A stretch of DNA of 48,760 bases from positions 1 through 48,760 of the forward strand of contig JBGPKK010000016.1 in NCBI GenBank assembly GCA_041485905.1, given 5' to 3'. Shown one piece after another: positions 33,358 to 42,132 of this stretch. A program made the position numbers and the translations under genes. The notes beneath the pieces are model-generated. The model searched no databases. It was not told where the DNA came from and was given only the letters and a program-made list of their open reading frames with translations. This DNA comes from JAHFUI01 sp041485905. GTDB taxonomy: Bacteria; Acidobacteriota; Vicinamibacteria; Vicinamibacterales; CAVVIG01. Numbering within the stretch: position 1 is the stretch's first letter; each line of letters starts with the position of its first letter.

Positions 33358-35360
33358 TCAGGCACTTTGAAGGCCAACAGCTCGCCGGGGTAACCGCTGC
33401 CGCTGATCGCGACCACGAGATACTGCTTGCCGTTCAGCATGTAGGTCATGGGCGATCCGGTCTGCGCCGCCGGCATGTAGACCGCGCCGACTTCTTTGCC
33501 CGTTGCTTTGTCGTAGGCGCGCAGCATCGACCCGCGCTGGCCCGACGGCGTGGGACCGAACCCCGGCTCGCCGGCGATCACCAGCGTCTTGGTCACCAGC
33601 GTCCCAACGATGCCTGGGCGTCCGGTGCGAGGAATATTCAACCCCTTCAGCGCTGGATGATTCCGGATTCTGTCGGGCGTCTCGCCGTGCGCCACCTGCC
33701 AGCGGATTTCGCCCTTGTCGAGATCGATGGCGCTGATGCGCCCGTACGGCGGCTTGACGAGCGGCAGACCCTGAATATCGAGGCTCTGAACGGCTCCCCC
33801 GCCTTCGGCGCCAGCGGTCGACCCGGAGCCGCCCGAGGTCCGGGCGCCGGTCAAGACCGTGCCCTGGTGGTAGCGCCCATCGATCCCGGGCGGCGGAGGA
33901 ACAAGTCCCATCGCCGCGACTGCGCTCTGCGAGCCGACGTAGAGCAGGTGCGTCTCGGGATCGTACGACCCGCCCGGCCAGTTGGTGGCCGGCGCCTGGG
34001 TCGCCATCGCGAGCGTGGCGATTGGACCGTCGGCCCTGCTGACCACAGGCGGAGTGAAGAGCGGTCCGATCCGGTACTTGGCGACGAGCTTCACGGCTTC
34101 CGCGCGCAGCTCCGGCGTGAAGTCGATCAAGTCGTCGATCGAGAGACCCTGACGATCGTAGGCCGGCGGTCTGGTCGGGAACGGCTGCGTCGGCGAATAC
34201 CATTCACCGGGGACATCACCCTTCGCGACCGGCCGCTCTTCGATCGGCCAGACCGGCTGCCCGGTGACGCGATCGAACACATACAGGAACCCCTGCTTGG
34301 ACGGCTGCGCGACCGCCTTGATCGTGCGTCCGTTCACGGTGATGTCGGCCAGGATTGGCGCGCAGGGGATGTCCATGTCCCACATACCGTGATGAACCAG
34401 CTGGTAATGCCACTTTCGCTGGCCGGTCTGGAGATCGACCGCGACGAGACTTTCGCTGAACAGCGTGTTGCCCGGACGCTCGCCGCCGTAGTAGTCGTGG
34501 GTGGGCAGCTCCACCGGCAGGTACGCGATGCCCAGTTCTTCGTCCACTGAGATCTGCGCCCACACGCCGGTATTGCCTGTGTACCTCCACGAGTCCTTCT
34601 CCCACGTGTCGTTGCCGAACTCGCCAAGCTGCGGAATCGTTCGGAACAGCCACAACTGCTTCCCGGTGCGCACGTCGTACGCCCGAACGGCCCCTTTGAC
34701 ATTGCTTCGGCTCTTGGGGTTCGCGCCCGTCTCGAACGCGGCGCCGACGATCACGACGTTCTTGGCCACGATGGGCGTCGCGTGGAGCCCGACGGGCGCA
34801 TTCACGAGATCGAGCTGCTGATCGAACTCCTGCTTCAAATCGACGACGCCGTCGCGCCCGAAGCCGGGCACTGGATACCCGGTCTTTGCGTCGAGCGCAA
34901 TCAGGCGATAGCCGGGCGTGACGTACAGGATCCGTTCCTCGCGGCCGTCGGTCCAATACGCCAGGCCGCGTCCTGAGAGCTGCCGCGGCGCCGCCCCGCC
35001 GCGCGCGCCTTCACGCTCGCCGTGCACCCAGATCAATTCTCCGGTCGCGGCATCGAGCGCCACGACGGCACGCCTCGTTCCGGCCGTCGAATAGACCGTG
35101 CCATTGACCATGAGCGGCGTCGATTCGAAATTGAATTCAGGGCGCGGACCGAGGCGCTCGGTCCGAAAACGCCAGGCGACTTCGAGGGTGTTGAAGTTCG
35201 CCGCGCTAATCTGATCGAGCGGTGCGTACCGCGTGTGACCGAGATCGCCGCCGTAGGTCGGCCATTGTCCTTTTTTCGCGCCGGCCTGACCCCGCGCGGG
35301 GCCGCCGGTCCACAACAGTGCCACGACAACGGAGACCGACAAGGTGATTCGCCACTTCAT
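33354..35360 (-). CDS. PQQ-dependent dehydrogenase (quinoprotein propeller)
   Basis: A 668-residue exported enzyme: signal peptide MKWRITLSVSVVVALLWTGG, then an eight-bladed propeller of the PQQ alcohol/glucose dehydrogenase type (QWPTYGGDLGHTRYAPLDQI, GTVYSTAGTRRAVVALDAAT, WHYQLVHHGMWDMDIPCAPI, DPETHLLYVGSQS, EPGFGPTPSGQRGSMLRAYD). There is no fused cytochrome c domain, so electrons must pass to a separate acceptor. The ATG at 35360 gives the signal peptide; an in-frame start seven codons earlier is less likely. The substrate is unknown. It reads convergently to lapB with CTAA overlapping stops. Confidence 0.88.
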   Translation of the reverse strand: MKWRITLSVSVVVALLWTGGPARGQAGAKKGQWPTYGGDLGHTRYAPLDQISAANFNTLEVAWRFRTERLGPRPEFNFESTPLMVNGTVYSTAGTRRAVVALDAATGELIWVHGEREGARGGAAPRQLSGRGLAYWTDGREERILYVTPGYRLIALDAKTGYPVPGFGRDGVVDLKQEFDQQLDLVNAPVGLHATPIVAKNVVIVGAAFETGANPKSRSNVKGAVRAYDVRTGKQLWLFRTIPQLGEFGNDTWEKDSWRYTGNTGVWAQISVDEELGIAYLPVELPTHDYYGGERPGNTLFSESLVAVDLQTGQRKWHYQLVHHGMWDMDIPCAPILADITVNGRTIKAVAQPSKQGFLYVFDRVTGQPVWPIEERPVAKGDVPGEWYSPTQPFPTRPPAYDRQGLSIDDLIDFTPELRAEAVKLVAKYRIGPLFTPPVVSRADGPIATLAMATQAPATNWPGGSYDPETHLLYVGSQSAVAAMGLVPPPPGIDGRYHQGTVLTGARTSGGSGSTAGAEGGGAVQSLDIQGLPLVKPPYGRISAIDLDKGEIRWQVAHGETPDRIRNHPALKGLNIPRTGRPGIVGTLVTKTLVIAGEPGFGPTPSGQRGSMLRAYDKATGKEVGAVYMPAAQTGSPMTYMLNGKQYLVVAISGSGYPGELLAFKVPD

Positions 35361-35373
35361 GGGCGAATCATAC

Positions 35374-35871
35374 TCAATCATCGTCGTCGGTATATTTCTT
35401 TCCGAAGCGGTGGACGTACCCGAGCTGACCGTACACGCGGCTGAACGCGCCCAACCCGGATCCCACTGGATTTCTCGCTCCCACCCCGGGCCCGACCTCG
35501 ACGAAGAATCCTTTCACCTGAAAGTCATAGACGACGCCGAAGTACTGCCCGTCGATCTGATGCGAGCCGGGCCTTGGGTAGCAATAGGCGTTGCGAAAGT
35601 CCGCAAACATGATTCCAAGCGTGTGCTTCGCGTTCCCGCTGTCGCGGACCACGCGTCCGATGTTGAGCTGCAGCCCGGAGCAGTCTGGAAAGGCCGCGCC
35701 CGACAGGCGAATCGACCACGGCGCCGCCACAATCCCCACCGACAGATACGGTCGAAGGATGATTCCCTGAACGACGCCGACCTCATAGGCAAGCGGACGC
35801 GATTCCTGCGCGCAGACCGATCCCGCCGTGAGCACGATGGCTGCGGTTGTTGCCAGAGTCCCAAGCTTCAT
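35374..35871 (-). CDS. Small secreted beta-rich protein, likely outer-membrane barrel
   Basis: A 165-residue protein with a signal peptide (MKLGTLATTAAIVLTAGSVC, then AQE). The mature part alternates polar and apolar residues (YLSVGIVAAPWSIRLSGAA, FFVEVGPGVGARNP, YGQLGYVHRFGKKY) as an eight-stranded outer-membrane barrel would, and ends in an acidic tail DDDD. I recognise no family. It lies 13 nt upstream of the PQQ enzyme gene on the same strand, so both are probably cotranscribed. Confidence 0.6.
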   Translation of the reverse strand: MKLGTLATTAAIVLTAGSVCAQESRPLAYEVGVVQGIILRPYLSVGIVAAPWSIRLSGAAFPDCSGLQLNIGRVVRDSGNAKHTLGIMFADFRNAYCYPRPGSHQIDGQYFGVVYDFQVKGFFVEVGPGVGARNPVGSGLGAFSRVYGQLGYVHRFGKKYTDDDD

Positions 35872-35927
35872 AGCGACCTCCCGGTCATCTATGAAGCAGT
35901 CGGTGGGGAACGTTACAAGTGACCCGC

Positions 35928-38690
35928 CTACTTTGCGGGCGCGAGCCGTTTGAGCTCCTCGAACCAGTTCAGGACGACGACCATGCTGGCCGGCGTGGCG
36001 TTCGACGACTGTTCGAAAGCCGCGTTTTCCTTGATCATTAGGAACCGCTGTCCGTCTGACGACACGTCATAGGTGCGACCGGAGTTGCCTGAGCCTGGCC
36101 CGTAGTACCGCGTATCGAACACCTTGCCCGGATTGCCCTGGCTGAAGGTTGCGCCCGCGGTTTGCACGGGGACGGCCATCAGTTTGCCGCCGCTTTCGTC
36201 GAGATAAAACAGCTCGCGGCCGTTCCGCGCCCAGAGAGGCCGGGTGCCGCCAGTGGTCGACACCTGCCACCGTCCGCCCTCCACTTTCGGAAACGGTCGC
36301 ACGTAGATTTGATACTGGCCCGATTCGTTCGATTCATAGGCAAGCCAGCGCCCGTCCGGCGAGATTTCGGCGTTCCGTTCGGCGAACGTCGTCTGAATCA
36401 GCGGCTCTACCCGCCGCTGGCCTTCGAAGGTCAGCAGATTGATGTCCGCCCCCGTCTTCGGCCCGGTTTCGCGAAGGGCCAGACGCAGTCCATCGGGTGA
36501 TATCGACGTCGGCTCCTGCTGATTGGGACTCGTGGTCAACCGTTCGACCGCACCCGTACCATCGGCGGCCTGCCAGAACAGGTTCGGCGGACCGTTGCGC
36601 GGCGACGCGAACACGACGCGCTGACTGTTCGGTGTCCAGACGGGAAAGTTGTCGAGGCCCGGGTCGAACGTCAACCGCGTGAGGGTCTCTCGAGCGAGGG
36701 TCCAGATCCAGATGTCGTTCTCCTGATCGCGAATTTCGATCGCCACGCGGGTGCCATCGGGCGATAGACGTGGGTACGTGTAAGCGCGCGTCGGCGCCTT
36801 GATCGGCTCCTCGCGGCCCTGGCGATTCACCCAGAGCAGCGATCGCTGAGCTCCCTGGCCGCCAGCGATCCCGCCCGGCACGTAGACCAGCGTGCCGGTC
36901 CGGGAGATCGCAAAACTCGTTTCGCCGCCGGGCACCGTCAAGACCTGTTCAAGAACGGGAACCGGATCGCTGACGACCTCGAGTCGCTTCAGGTCGAAAC
37001 GAACGGCGCGCAGCGTACCAGCGGCCGCGTAGACCAGGTGGCCGGTTTCCACGTACTCGGCCTGGCTGCCGCCGCGAACCAGGATCTTGATCCTGCCGGT
37101 GTTGAGGTCGAGCACGGCGATCTGCGAGGTCTCAACTTGACCGGGAGTCGCAATCGTAAAGAGCACGGCCTTGCCGCCCGGCAAGACGAACGGAAATATG
37201 TGATCGCCCTCACCGCGAGCACCATTAGGCTTCGTCAGTACTTTCGGCTCGCCGCCCGCCGCAGGGACACTCATCAACCCCGTGCTCGCATCGTCGGTTG
37301 CAAAGATGATGACGTCGTCAGGGCCCCAACTGCTGCCGCGCGGAGCGCCCGACGTTCTGCACAGAGTGAGCGCCGGCCCCCCCGTGATGGCCACCTTCCT
37401 GATCTCGCCCCTCGGGTGGAATCCAATCCAGCGGCCGTCCGGCGAGACGAACGGCTCACGAAAAGCCGTGATGCCGGAGAGGCCACGCGCGTCGAGCTGG
37501 TCGATCGCGCGCACAACCAATTGCCCCGCTCCGCCGGTTCCGAGGCCGGCCCGATACAAGACATGGGTCCCGTCAGGTGAGATGGTCACGGCGCGATCGG
37601 GCGCATTGGCATTCAGCGGCTGCGCAGCGGGAGGAACGATGGCAAACCGCGACACCTGAGGCGGGCGCTCGTTCAGTGTCGCCATGCCCCACGCAGCCAT
37701 CGCGGTTGCTGCGATCCCTGCGAGCAGAACGGCCGCGTACGTCGCAAATCGTCGCCACGTTGACGGCGCAGGGATCGTCGCCGCAACCGGAGGGACGCCT
37801 GGACTCGTCGCGATGCTCGCCGGCTCGTCGAGAATGAACTGCACGGTCGACACATCCGCGATCCGCTTCTTCCGATCTTTCTCGACGCACTTTCGAAGCA
37901 GGGTCCGGATCGCGGGCGGAACGTCCGCCGGCAGCAGCGACCAGTCCGGCTCCTTCGTCAGCACGTACGCGATGGTGTCCGCAATGTCTTCGCCTTCGAA
38001 CGGCCGACGGCCGGTCAGCATCTCGTAGAGGACGCAGCCCAGGGACCACACGTCGCTGCGCTTGTCGACGAGACGGCCTTTCGCCTGCTCGGGACTCATG
38101 TAGGCAGCGGTCCCGAGGATCACTCCCGCATACGTGGCGTGCACGCTGAGCGTTGGCGACATGGTGAGCGCGCCGAGCCCGCCGGGGCCTCCCGCCGTTC
38201 CCGCGCCTCCTGCCTCGATGAACTTCGCGAGGCCGAAATCGAGCACCTTCACCGTGCCGTCCGGGGTGACCTTGATGTTGGCGGGCTTCAGATCGCGATG
38301 GATCACGCCCTTCTCGTGGGCGGCCTCGAGCGCCGCGGCCACCTGCCGGACGATCGCCAACGCGTCGCCGACGGCGATCGGCCCGCGCGCGATGGCCTCG
38401 GCGAGCGTTTCGCCGTCCACCAGCTCGAGCACGATGGCGGTGATGCCGCGGTCCTTCTCGAGTCCGTACACGGCCGCGATGTTCGGATGATTGAGGGTCG
38501 CGAGAAGCTCCGCTTCGCGCTGGAACCGGCCGAGTCGATCCGGATCCTCGGCAACTCCTTCAGGCAGGACCTTGATTGCCACGTCGCGCTTCAGCCGCGT
38601 GTCCCTCGCGCGGTAGACCTCTCCCATACCGCCTGCGCCGATGGCGGATTGGACTTCGTACGGACCGAGGCGAGTGCCCGCTGTCAGCAT
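35928..38690 (-). CDS. Membrane Ser/Thr protein kinase with C-terminal PD40 propeller
   Basis: A 920-residue receptor-like kinase. The kinase domain occupies about 10-275: IGAGGMGEVYRARDTRLKRD, VAIKVLPEG, the catalytic HRDLKPANIKV and DFGLAKF, then MSPEQAKGRLVDKRSDVWSL. A membrane segment follows near 320-345 (YAAVLLAGIAATAMAAWGMA). The C-terminal half is a TolB/WD40-like PD40 propeller with repeated SPDG units (VSPDGRWIGFHPRG, LSPDGTRVAIEIRDQ, ISPDGRWLAYESNE), facing the periplasm. This architecture is especially common in acidobacteria. The ATG at 38690 begins MLTAGTRLGPYE, where the kinase domain normally starts; the ligand and targets are unknown. Confidence 0.93.
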   Translation of the reverse strand: MLTAGTRLGPYEVQSAIGAGGMGEVYRARDTRLKRDVAIKVLPEGVAEDPDRLGRFQREAELLATLNHPNIAAVYGLEKDRGITAIVLELVDGETLAEAIARGPIAVGDALAIVRQVAAALEAAHEKGVIHRDLKPANIKVTPDGTVKVLDFGLAKFIEAGGAGTAGGPGGLGALTMSPTLSVHATYAGVILGTAAYMSPEQAKGRLVDKRSDVWSLGCVLYEMLTGRRPFEGEDIADTIAYVLTKEPDWSLLPADVPPAIRTLLRKCVEKDRKKRIADVSTVQFILDEPASIATSPGVPPVAATIPAPSTWRRFATYAAVLLAGIAATAMAAWGMATLNERPPQVSRFAIVPPAAQPLNANAPDRAVTISPDGTHVLYRAGLGTGGAGQLVVRAIDQLDARGLSGITAFREPFVSPDGRWIGFHPRGEIRKVAITGGPALTLCRTSGAPRGSSWGPDDVIIFATDDASTGLMSVPAAGGEPKVLTKPNGARGEGDHIFPFVLPGGKAVLFTIATPGQVETSQIAVLDLNTGRIKILVRGGSQAEYVETGHLVYAAAGTLRAVRFDLKRLEVVSDPVPVLEQVLTVPGGETSFAISRTGTLVYVPGGIAGGQGAQRSLLWVNRQGREEPIKAPTRAYTYPRLSPDGTRVAIEIRDQENDIWIWTLARETLTRLTFDPGLDNFPVWTPNSQRVVFASPRNGPPNLFWQAADGTGAVERLTTSPNQQEPTSISPDGLRLALRETGPKTGADINLLTFEGQRRVEPLIQTTFAERNAEISPDGRWLAYESNESGQYQIYVRPFPKVEGGRWQVSTTGGTRPLWARNGRELFYLDESGGKLMAVPVQTAGATFSQGNPGKVFDTRYYGPGSGNSGRTYDVSSDGQRFLMIKENAAFEQSSNATPASMVVVLNWFEELKRLAPAK

Positions 38691-38714
38691 GATTTGTTGG
38701 AACGATTCGCGGCG

Positions 38715-38720
38715 ATTATA
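38715..38720 (-). promoter_or_regulatory. -10 box of the kinase gene
   Basis: A perfect TATAAT on the minus strand (ACTATAATCG), 24 nt before the ATG at 38690. There is no clear -35 box or Shine-Dalgarno site. Confidence 0.5.
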
Positions 38721-38844
38721 GTGGTAAGTGGCGCAGAAAATGCCATGCGTCTCGAGAAAGAGGATCGCGTGAACTGCGCTATCCGGTCGCATCCCGGCGA
38801 TATTGTTCAACGTTGCCGACGGCATCCCGTTCGCATGGACGATG

Positions 38845-38850
38845 TAAAAT
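38845..38850 (+). promoter_or_regulatory. -10 box abutting the Uma2 gene start
   Basis: TAAAAT ends seven bases before the ATG at 38858, the same spacing as at ndk and kdsA. Confidence 0.45.
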
Positions 38851-38857
38851 GCGGGCG

Positions 38858-39415
38858 ATGAGGGCCGTGGATCCGCGGGTCAGCTTCGCCGAATTGCAGC
38901 AGTGGCCGGACAACGGCCGCCACGAGCGGTATGAGCTGTACGACGGCGAGGTGGTCATGGTCCCGATGCCCTTTCCGCGGCATCAGCGTGTCGCGAGGCA
39001 TATCGGCGACGTCTTGGGAGAGTACGAGCGCGCGACAGGCGGACTCGTCTTTGACGTGCCCATCGACATCGTGCTGTCCGAGCACAACGCCCTCCAACCG
39101 GACGTCGTATTCTTCCGAAAGGAGCGCCGCCATCTCATCGACATGATGAAGGCGACACCCTACCCGCCAGACCTTGCGGTCGAAGTGCTGTCGCGCAGCA
39201 CAGAGGTGCGAGACCGTGGCCGCAAGATGCAGCTGCTGGCGCGATTCGGCGTGCCTGAGTATTGGATTGTCGATCCCGTCCAGAACACGCTGGAAGTCTA
39301 CGCGTTGCGAGGCGTCGAGTACGACCTGGCCGGCGTGTACGACCACACGCAGCACGTGATATCGCCCACCTTGCCGGGTCTGTCCTTCGCCGCCGGCCGT
39401 ATCTTCGAAGAGTAG
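38858..39415 (+). CDS. Uma2 family (DUF820) restriction-endonuclease-like protein
   Basis: A 185-residue Uma2 protein. The PD-(D/E)xK-like core is seen in ERYELYDGEVVMVPMP, ALQPDVVFFRKER and LAVEVLSRSTEVRDRGRK, followed by YWIVDPVQNTLEVYALRG. The role of the family is not settled; members are often scattered or mobile. The frame opens 15 codons earlier, but the ATG at 38858 gives MRAVDPRVSFAEL, close to the family start, and follows a -10 box by seven bases. It reads convergently to coaE. Confidence 0.88.
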   Translation: MRAVDPRVSFAELQQWPDNGRHERYELYDGEVVMVPMPFPRHQRVARHIGDVLGEYERATGGLVFDVPIDIVLSEHNALQPDVVFFRKERRHLIDMMKATPYPPDLAVEVLSRSTEVRDRGRKMQLLARFGVPEYWIVDPVQNTLEVYALRGVEYDLAGVYDHTQHVISPTLPGLSFAAGRIFEE

Positions 39416-39433
39416 ACACGCCGCAGCCGGACA

Positions 39434-40033
39434 CTACGTACCAAGATTCAGGCGCCGGAGCACGTCCTCAACCTGTCGGTCGGTTTCCTCCAAGGTTCCA
39501 TCCGTGGTGATCACGAAGTCGGCTCGGGAGGCTTTCTCGTCGGTGGGCCATTGGGCGGCGATGCGCTGACGAGCGTCTGCGTCGGTCAGTCCGCGCTCGA
39601 CCAGACGCCGAAGCTGCATGTCCACCGGACACGCCGTCACGATGACGCGATCGAAATCCGACTGGTGACCACTCTCGTACAACAGTGGCACGTCGACCAC
39701 GGCGAGCGGCGAGCCACCAAGCAGCTCGATGGCCCGAAATCCGGCGATGATGGCACGATACACCGCTGGATGGACGAGCGCCTCCAACTCTCGGCGGGCC
39801 TGAGCGTCGGCGAACACGATCGGCCCGAGCTTGCTGCGATCGACCGAGCCGTCCGCCGCGAGGACATCAGATCCGAAGCGGACGGCAATTGCCTGCGTCG
39901 CTTCGGTTCCGGCCGCCATGACGCCGTGTGCGAACGTATCGGCGTCGAGGCAGGCGACGCCGCGGGTGCGAAACCGATCGAGCACGTAGCTCTTGCCGCT
40001 GGCGATTCCGCCGGTGAGGGCGATTTTCAACAT
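39434..40033 (-). CDS. coaE: Dephospho-CoA kinase
   Basis: A 199-residue kinase for the last step of coenzyme A synthesis. The P-loop is TGGIASGKSYVLDRF; DADTFAHGVM, the FRAIELLGGSPLAVVDVPLL region and the lid RRLVERGLTDADARQRIAAQ are as expected of the family. The start ATG at 40033 follows an inverted 9-bp repeat element that separates it from folD upstream. Distance and direction suggest a folD-coaE transcript. Confidence 0.95.
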   Translation of the reverse strand: MLKIALTGGIASGKSYVLDRFRTRGVACLDADTFAHGVMAAGTEATQAIAVRFGSDVLAADGSVDRSKLGPIVFADAQARRELEALVHPAVYRAIIAGFRAIELLGGSPLAVVDVPLLYESGHQSDFDRVIVTACPVDMQLRRLVERGLTDADARQRIAAQWPTDEKASRADFVITTDGTLEETDRQVEDVLRRLNLGT

Positions 40034-40034
40034 A

Positions 40035-40122
40035 GGTCCGTGGGTCAGGTCGGTCAGGTCGGTCGGGTGGGCCGGGTAAGAGCCGGACCTGGCCTACCAG
40101 ACCTACCTGACTTACCTGACCT
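40035..40122. repeat. Inverted tandem-repeat element, 9-bp unit (folD-coaE gap)
   Basis: Left arm 40035-40078 (GGTCAGGTC, GGTCAGGTC, GGTCGGGTG) and right arm about 40083-40122 (AGACCTACCTGACTTACC) form a hairpin with a very short loop. The right arm supplies the last codons and TAA stop of folD (40112-40114). Confidence 0.88.
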
Positions 40123-41044
40123 TTAATCGCTCCTGCGCTGCGCGCAGCGTGTTCCTCAGTAGCAACGCGATCGTGAGCGGGCCGACGCCGCCGGGCACAG
40201 GCGACAGCGCGCCCGCCACATTGACGACATCCGGATGGACGTCGCCAATGACCAATTGCCCGCGCTTCAGGAAGGCATCGTGTCGCTTCGTGCCCGGCGG
40301 AAACAGCCGCTCGACGACAGCGCGTTCGCCGATCGGCGTGGTCCCGACATCCACCACCGTCGCGCCAGGCTTCACGAAATCGACCGTGACGAATCCCGGG
40401 CGGCCGATCGCTGACACGAGAATGTCGGCCTCCTTCGCGACCCCCGGCAGATTCGGTGTGCGCGAGTGGCAGATGGTCACGGTCGCATGCCGATGCAGAA
40501 GCAGCAGCGCCATCGGCTTTCCGACGATATCGCTGCGGCCGATGACGACGGCGCGCGCCCCGGCGACGGGGATGTTCGAGCGTTCGAGCAGCTCGATCAC
40601 GCCTGATGGCGTGCAGGCGACGAGCGTGGCCCGATTCTGAACGAGCAGGCCGACGTTGGTCGGATTGAATCCGTCGACGTCTTTGTCGGCGCGCACGACG
40701 TCGAAGATCCGCCGCTCCGCGTCGGGCCCCATCTTTTCAGGCAGCGGCGACTGCACGAGAATGCCGTCATGCGCCTCGCTGCAGTTCAGACGATCGACAA
40801 CGGCGAGCAGATCGGCCAGCGACGCCGTGGCCGGCAGGCGTTCCACATCGGCACGCAGACCGGTCTCCCCCGCCCACTTCTGCTTGCTGCTGACGTACAC
40901 GTGCGAGGCGGGATCGTCGCCGACCACCACGATGCCGAGGCCTGGAGGTCGTCCCGCGCGCGCGGTGAACGCTTCAACCGCCGGGCGAAGCTCGGCCCGG
41001 ATCTGATGCGCCACGGCCGTCCCGTCGAGCATGCGTGCACCCAT
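40112..41044 (-). CDS. folD: Bifunctional methylene-THF dehydrogenase/methenyl-THF cyclohydrolase
   Basis: A 310-residue folate enzyme that interconverts methylene-, methenyl- and formyl-tetrahydrofolate. VYVSSKQKWAGETG carries the Tyr-Lys pair of the active site (Y-x3-K), GILVQSPLPEKMG and DGFNPTNVGLL follow, and the NADP motif is RAVVIGRSDIVGKPMALLLL. The tail is PVPGGVGPLTIALLLRN. The ATG at 41044 overlaps the stop of the potassium-channel gene (TAATG); a second ATG four codons later is possible. Its stop codon lies in a repeat arm. Confidence 0.95.
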   Translation of the reverse strand: MGARMLDGTAVAHQIRAELRPAVEAFTARAGRPPGLGIVVVGDDPASHVYVSSKQKWAGETGLRADVERLPATASLADLLAVVDRLNCSEAHDGILVQSPLPEKMGPDAERRIFDVVRADKDVDGFNPTNVGLLVQNRATLVACTPSGVIELLERSNIPVAGARAVVIGRSDIVGKPMALLLLHRHATVTICHSRTPNLPGVAKEADILVSAIGRPGFVTVDFVKPGATVVDVGTTPIGERAVVERLFPPGTKRHDAFLKRGQLVIGDVHPDVVNVAGALSPVPGGVGPLTIALLLRNTLRAAQERLKVR

Positions 41045-42126
41045 TACGTCGAAGCCTCCGGGGCCTCCGGGGCCTCCAGGGCCTCCACGCCGAGCTGCTT
41101 GAGCGAATCCACGCGGCCGAGGACGACCAGCTTGTCGCCGGCACGTATCGGGTTCTCCGGCGGGGGATTGAATTCCATGCCTTCGTTGTTCCGCTGAATG
41201 CCGACCACGATCACGCCGAAGCGCTGACGGAGGTTGGCGTCGAGCAGCGTCCGGTCGGCGAGCGCCGAGCCTGGAGCGATGGCAATCTCCTCCATCGACA
41301 GCTCGAGATTGTCGGTGCCGGTCGCCAGGTCAACGAAATCGACGACGGTCGGACGAAGGGCCGTCTGCGCGATCTGTACGGCGCCAATGTGATACGGCGA
41401 GATGACGCGGTTGGCTCCGGCGCGCTTCAGCTTGATGGCCGCATCTTCGGTTTCGGCGCGGCCGACAATGAACAGATCGGGTCTGAGGACGCGCGCGGTC
41501 AGCACGGCGTACACGTTTTCGGCGTCGGTACCGACGGCGGCGATGAGGCCCCGCGCGCGATCGATCCCCACGCGCTTCAGGACGTCTTCCCGGCTCGCAT
41601 CGGCTTCCACCGCCAGTGCTCCATCTTCGATGGCCGCCTGCATGCGGCGGGGATCGCGCTCGATGACGACGAGCGGGACCTTCTGCCGGTGGAATTCCCG
41701 CGCCACAGTGCTGCCGATGCGGCCGTACCCGCAGATGATGAAGTGATCCGTGAGTGTCTCGAGCATGCGCGCCTGCCGCCTTCGCTGAACCCGCTTGGGG
41801 AGTCCGCCCTCGAATACGACCGTCGCCAGGAGCGTGAAGGTGTAGAGCGCCGCCCCGACGCCGCCGAGGAGCAGGACGACGGTGAAGACCTGGCCGGCGC
41901 GCGAAAGGTCGTGGACTTCTTTGTATCCGACGGTCGTGACCGTGATGACCGTCATGTAGAACGCGTCCCACGCGCTCCATCCCTCGATGACAATGTAGCC
42001 GACGGTCCCGCCGGCGAGGACCGAAAAGAGCAGGACGACCGCAAAGGCCGGCCCCTGGGCGCGAAACCAGTGGTCGCCCTTGCGCGTGTCAGCCACGGCG
42101 ACGGTCCGGCTTGCGCCGGACCCCAC
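41044..42126 (-). CDS. Two-TM potassium channel with RCK domains
   Basis: A 360-residue channel subunit. One membrane helix (about 27-48) precedes the pore loop with TVTTVGYKEV, then the second helix (about 82-103). The selectivity filter is TVGYKE instead of TVGYGD. From about 125 an RCK N-domain follows (HFIICGYGRIGSTVAREF) and then a TrkA-C domain (about 250-345; GSALADRTLLDANLRQRFGV). The layout is MthK-like. The last residues, EAPEAPEAS, are encoded by a 9-bp tandem repeat. It overlaps the folD start by one base. Confidence 0.88.
   Translation of the reverse strand: MGSGASRTVAVADTRKGDHWFRAQGPAFAVVLLFSVLAGGTVGYIVIEGWSAWDAFYMTVITVTTVGYKEVHDLSRAGQVFTVVLLLGGVGAALYTFTLLATVVFEGGLPKRVQRRRQARMLETLTDHFIICGYGRIGSTVAREFHRQKVPLVVIERDPRRMQAAIEDGALAVEADASREDVLKRVGIDRARGLIAAVGTDAENVYAVLTARVLRPDLFIVGRAETEDAAIKLKRAGANRVISPYHIGAVQIAQTALRPTVVDFVDLATGTDNLELSMEEIAIAPGSALADRTLLDANLRQRFGVIVVGIQRNNEGMEFNPPPENPIRAGDKLVVLGRVDSLKQLGVEALEAPEAPEAST
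41053..41090. repeat. 9-bp tandem repeat inside the channel gene 3' end
   Basis: Four GCCTCCGGG-type units (GCCTCCGGG, GCCTCCGGG, GCCTCCAGG, GCCTCCACG) encode the Glu-Ala-Pro tail of the channel on the minus strand. Confidence 0.85.
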
Positions 42127-42132
42127 GGGCGC

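Noticed and set aside
38728..38745. GTGGCGCAG near the kinase gene as a further REP copy
   Set aside because: The head is present but no hairpin follows it.
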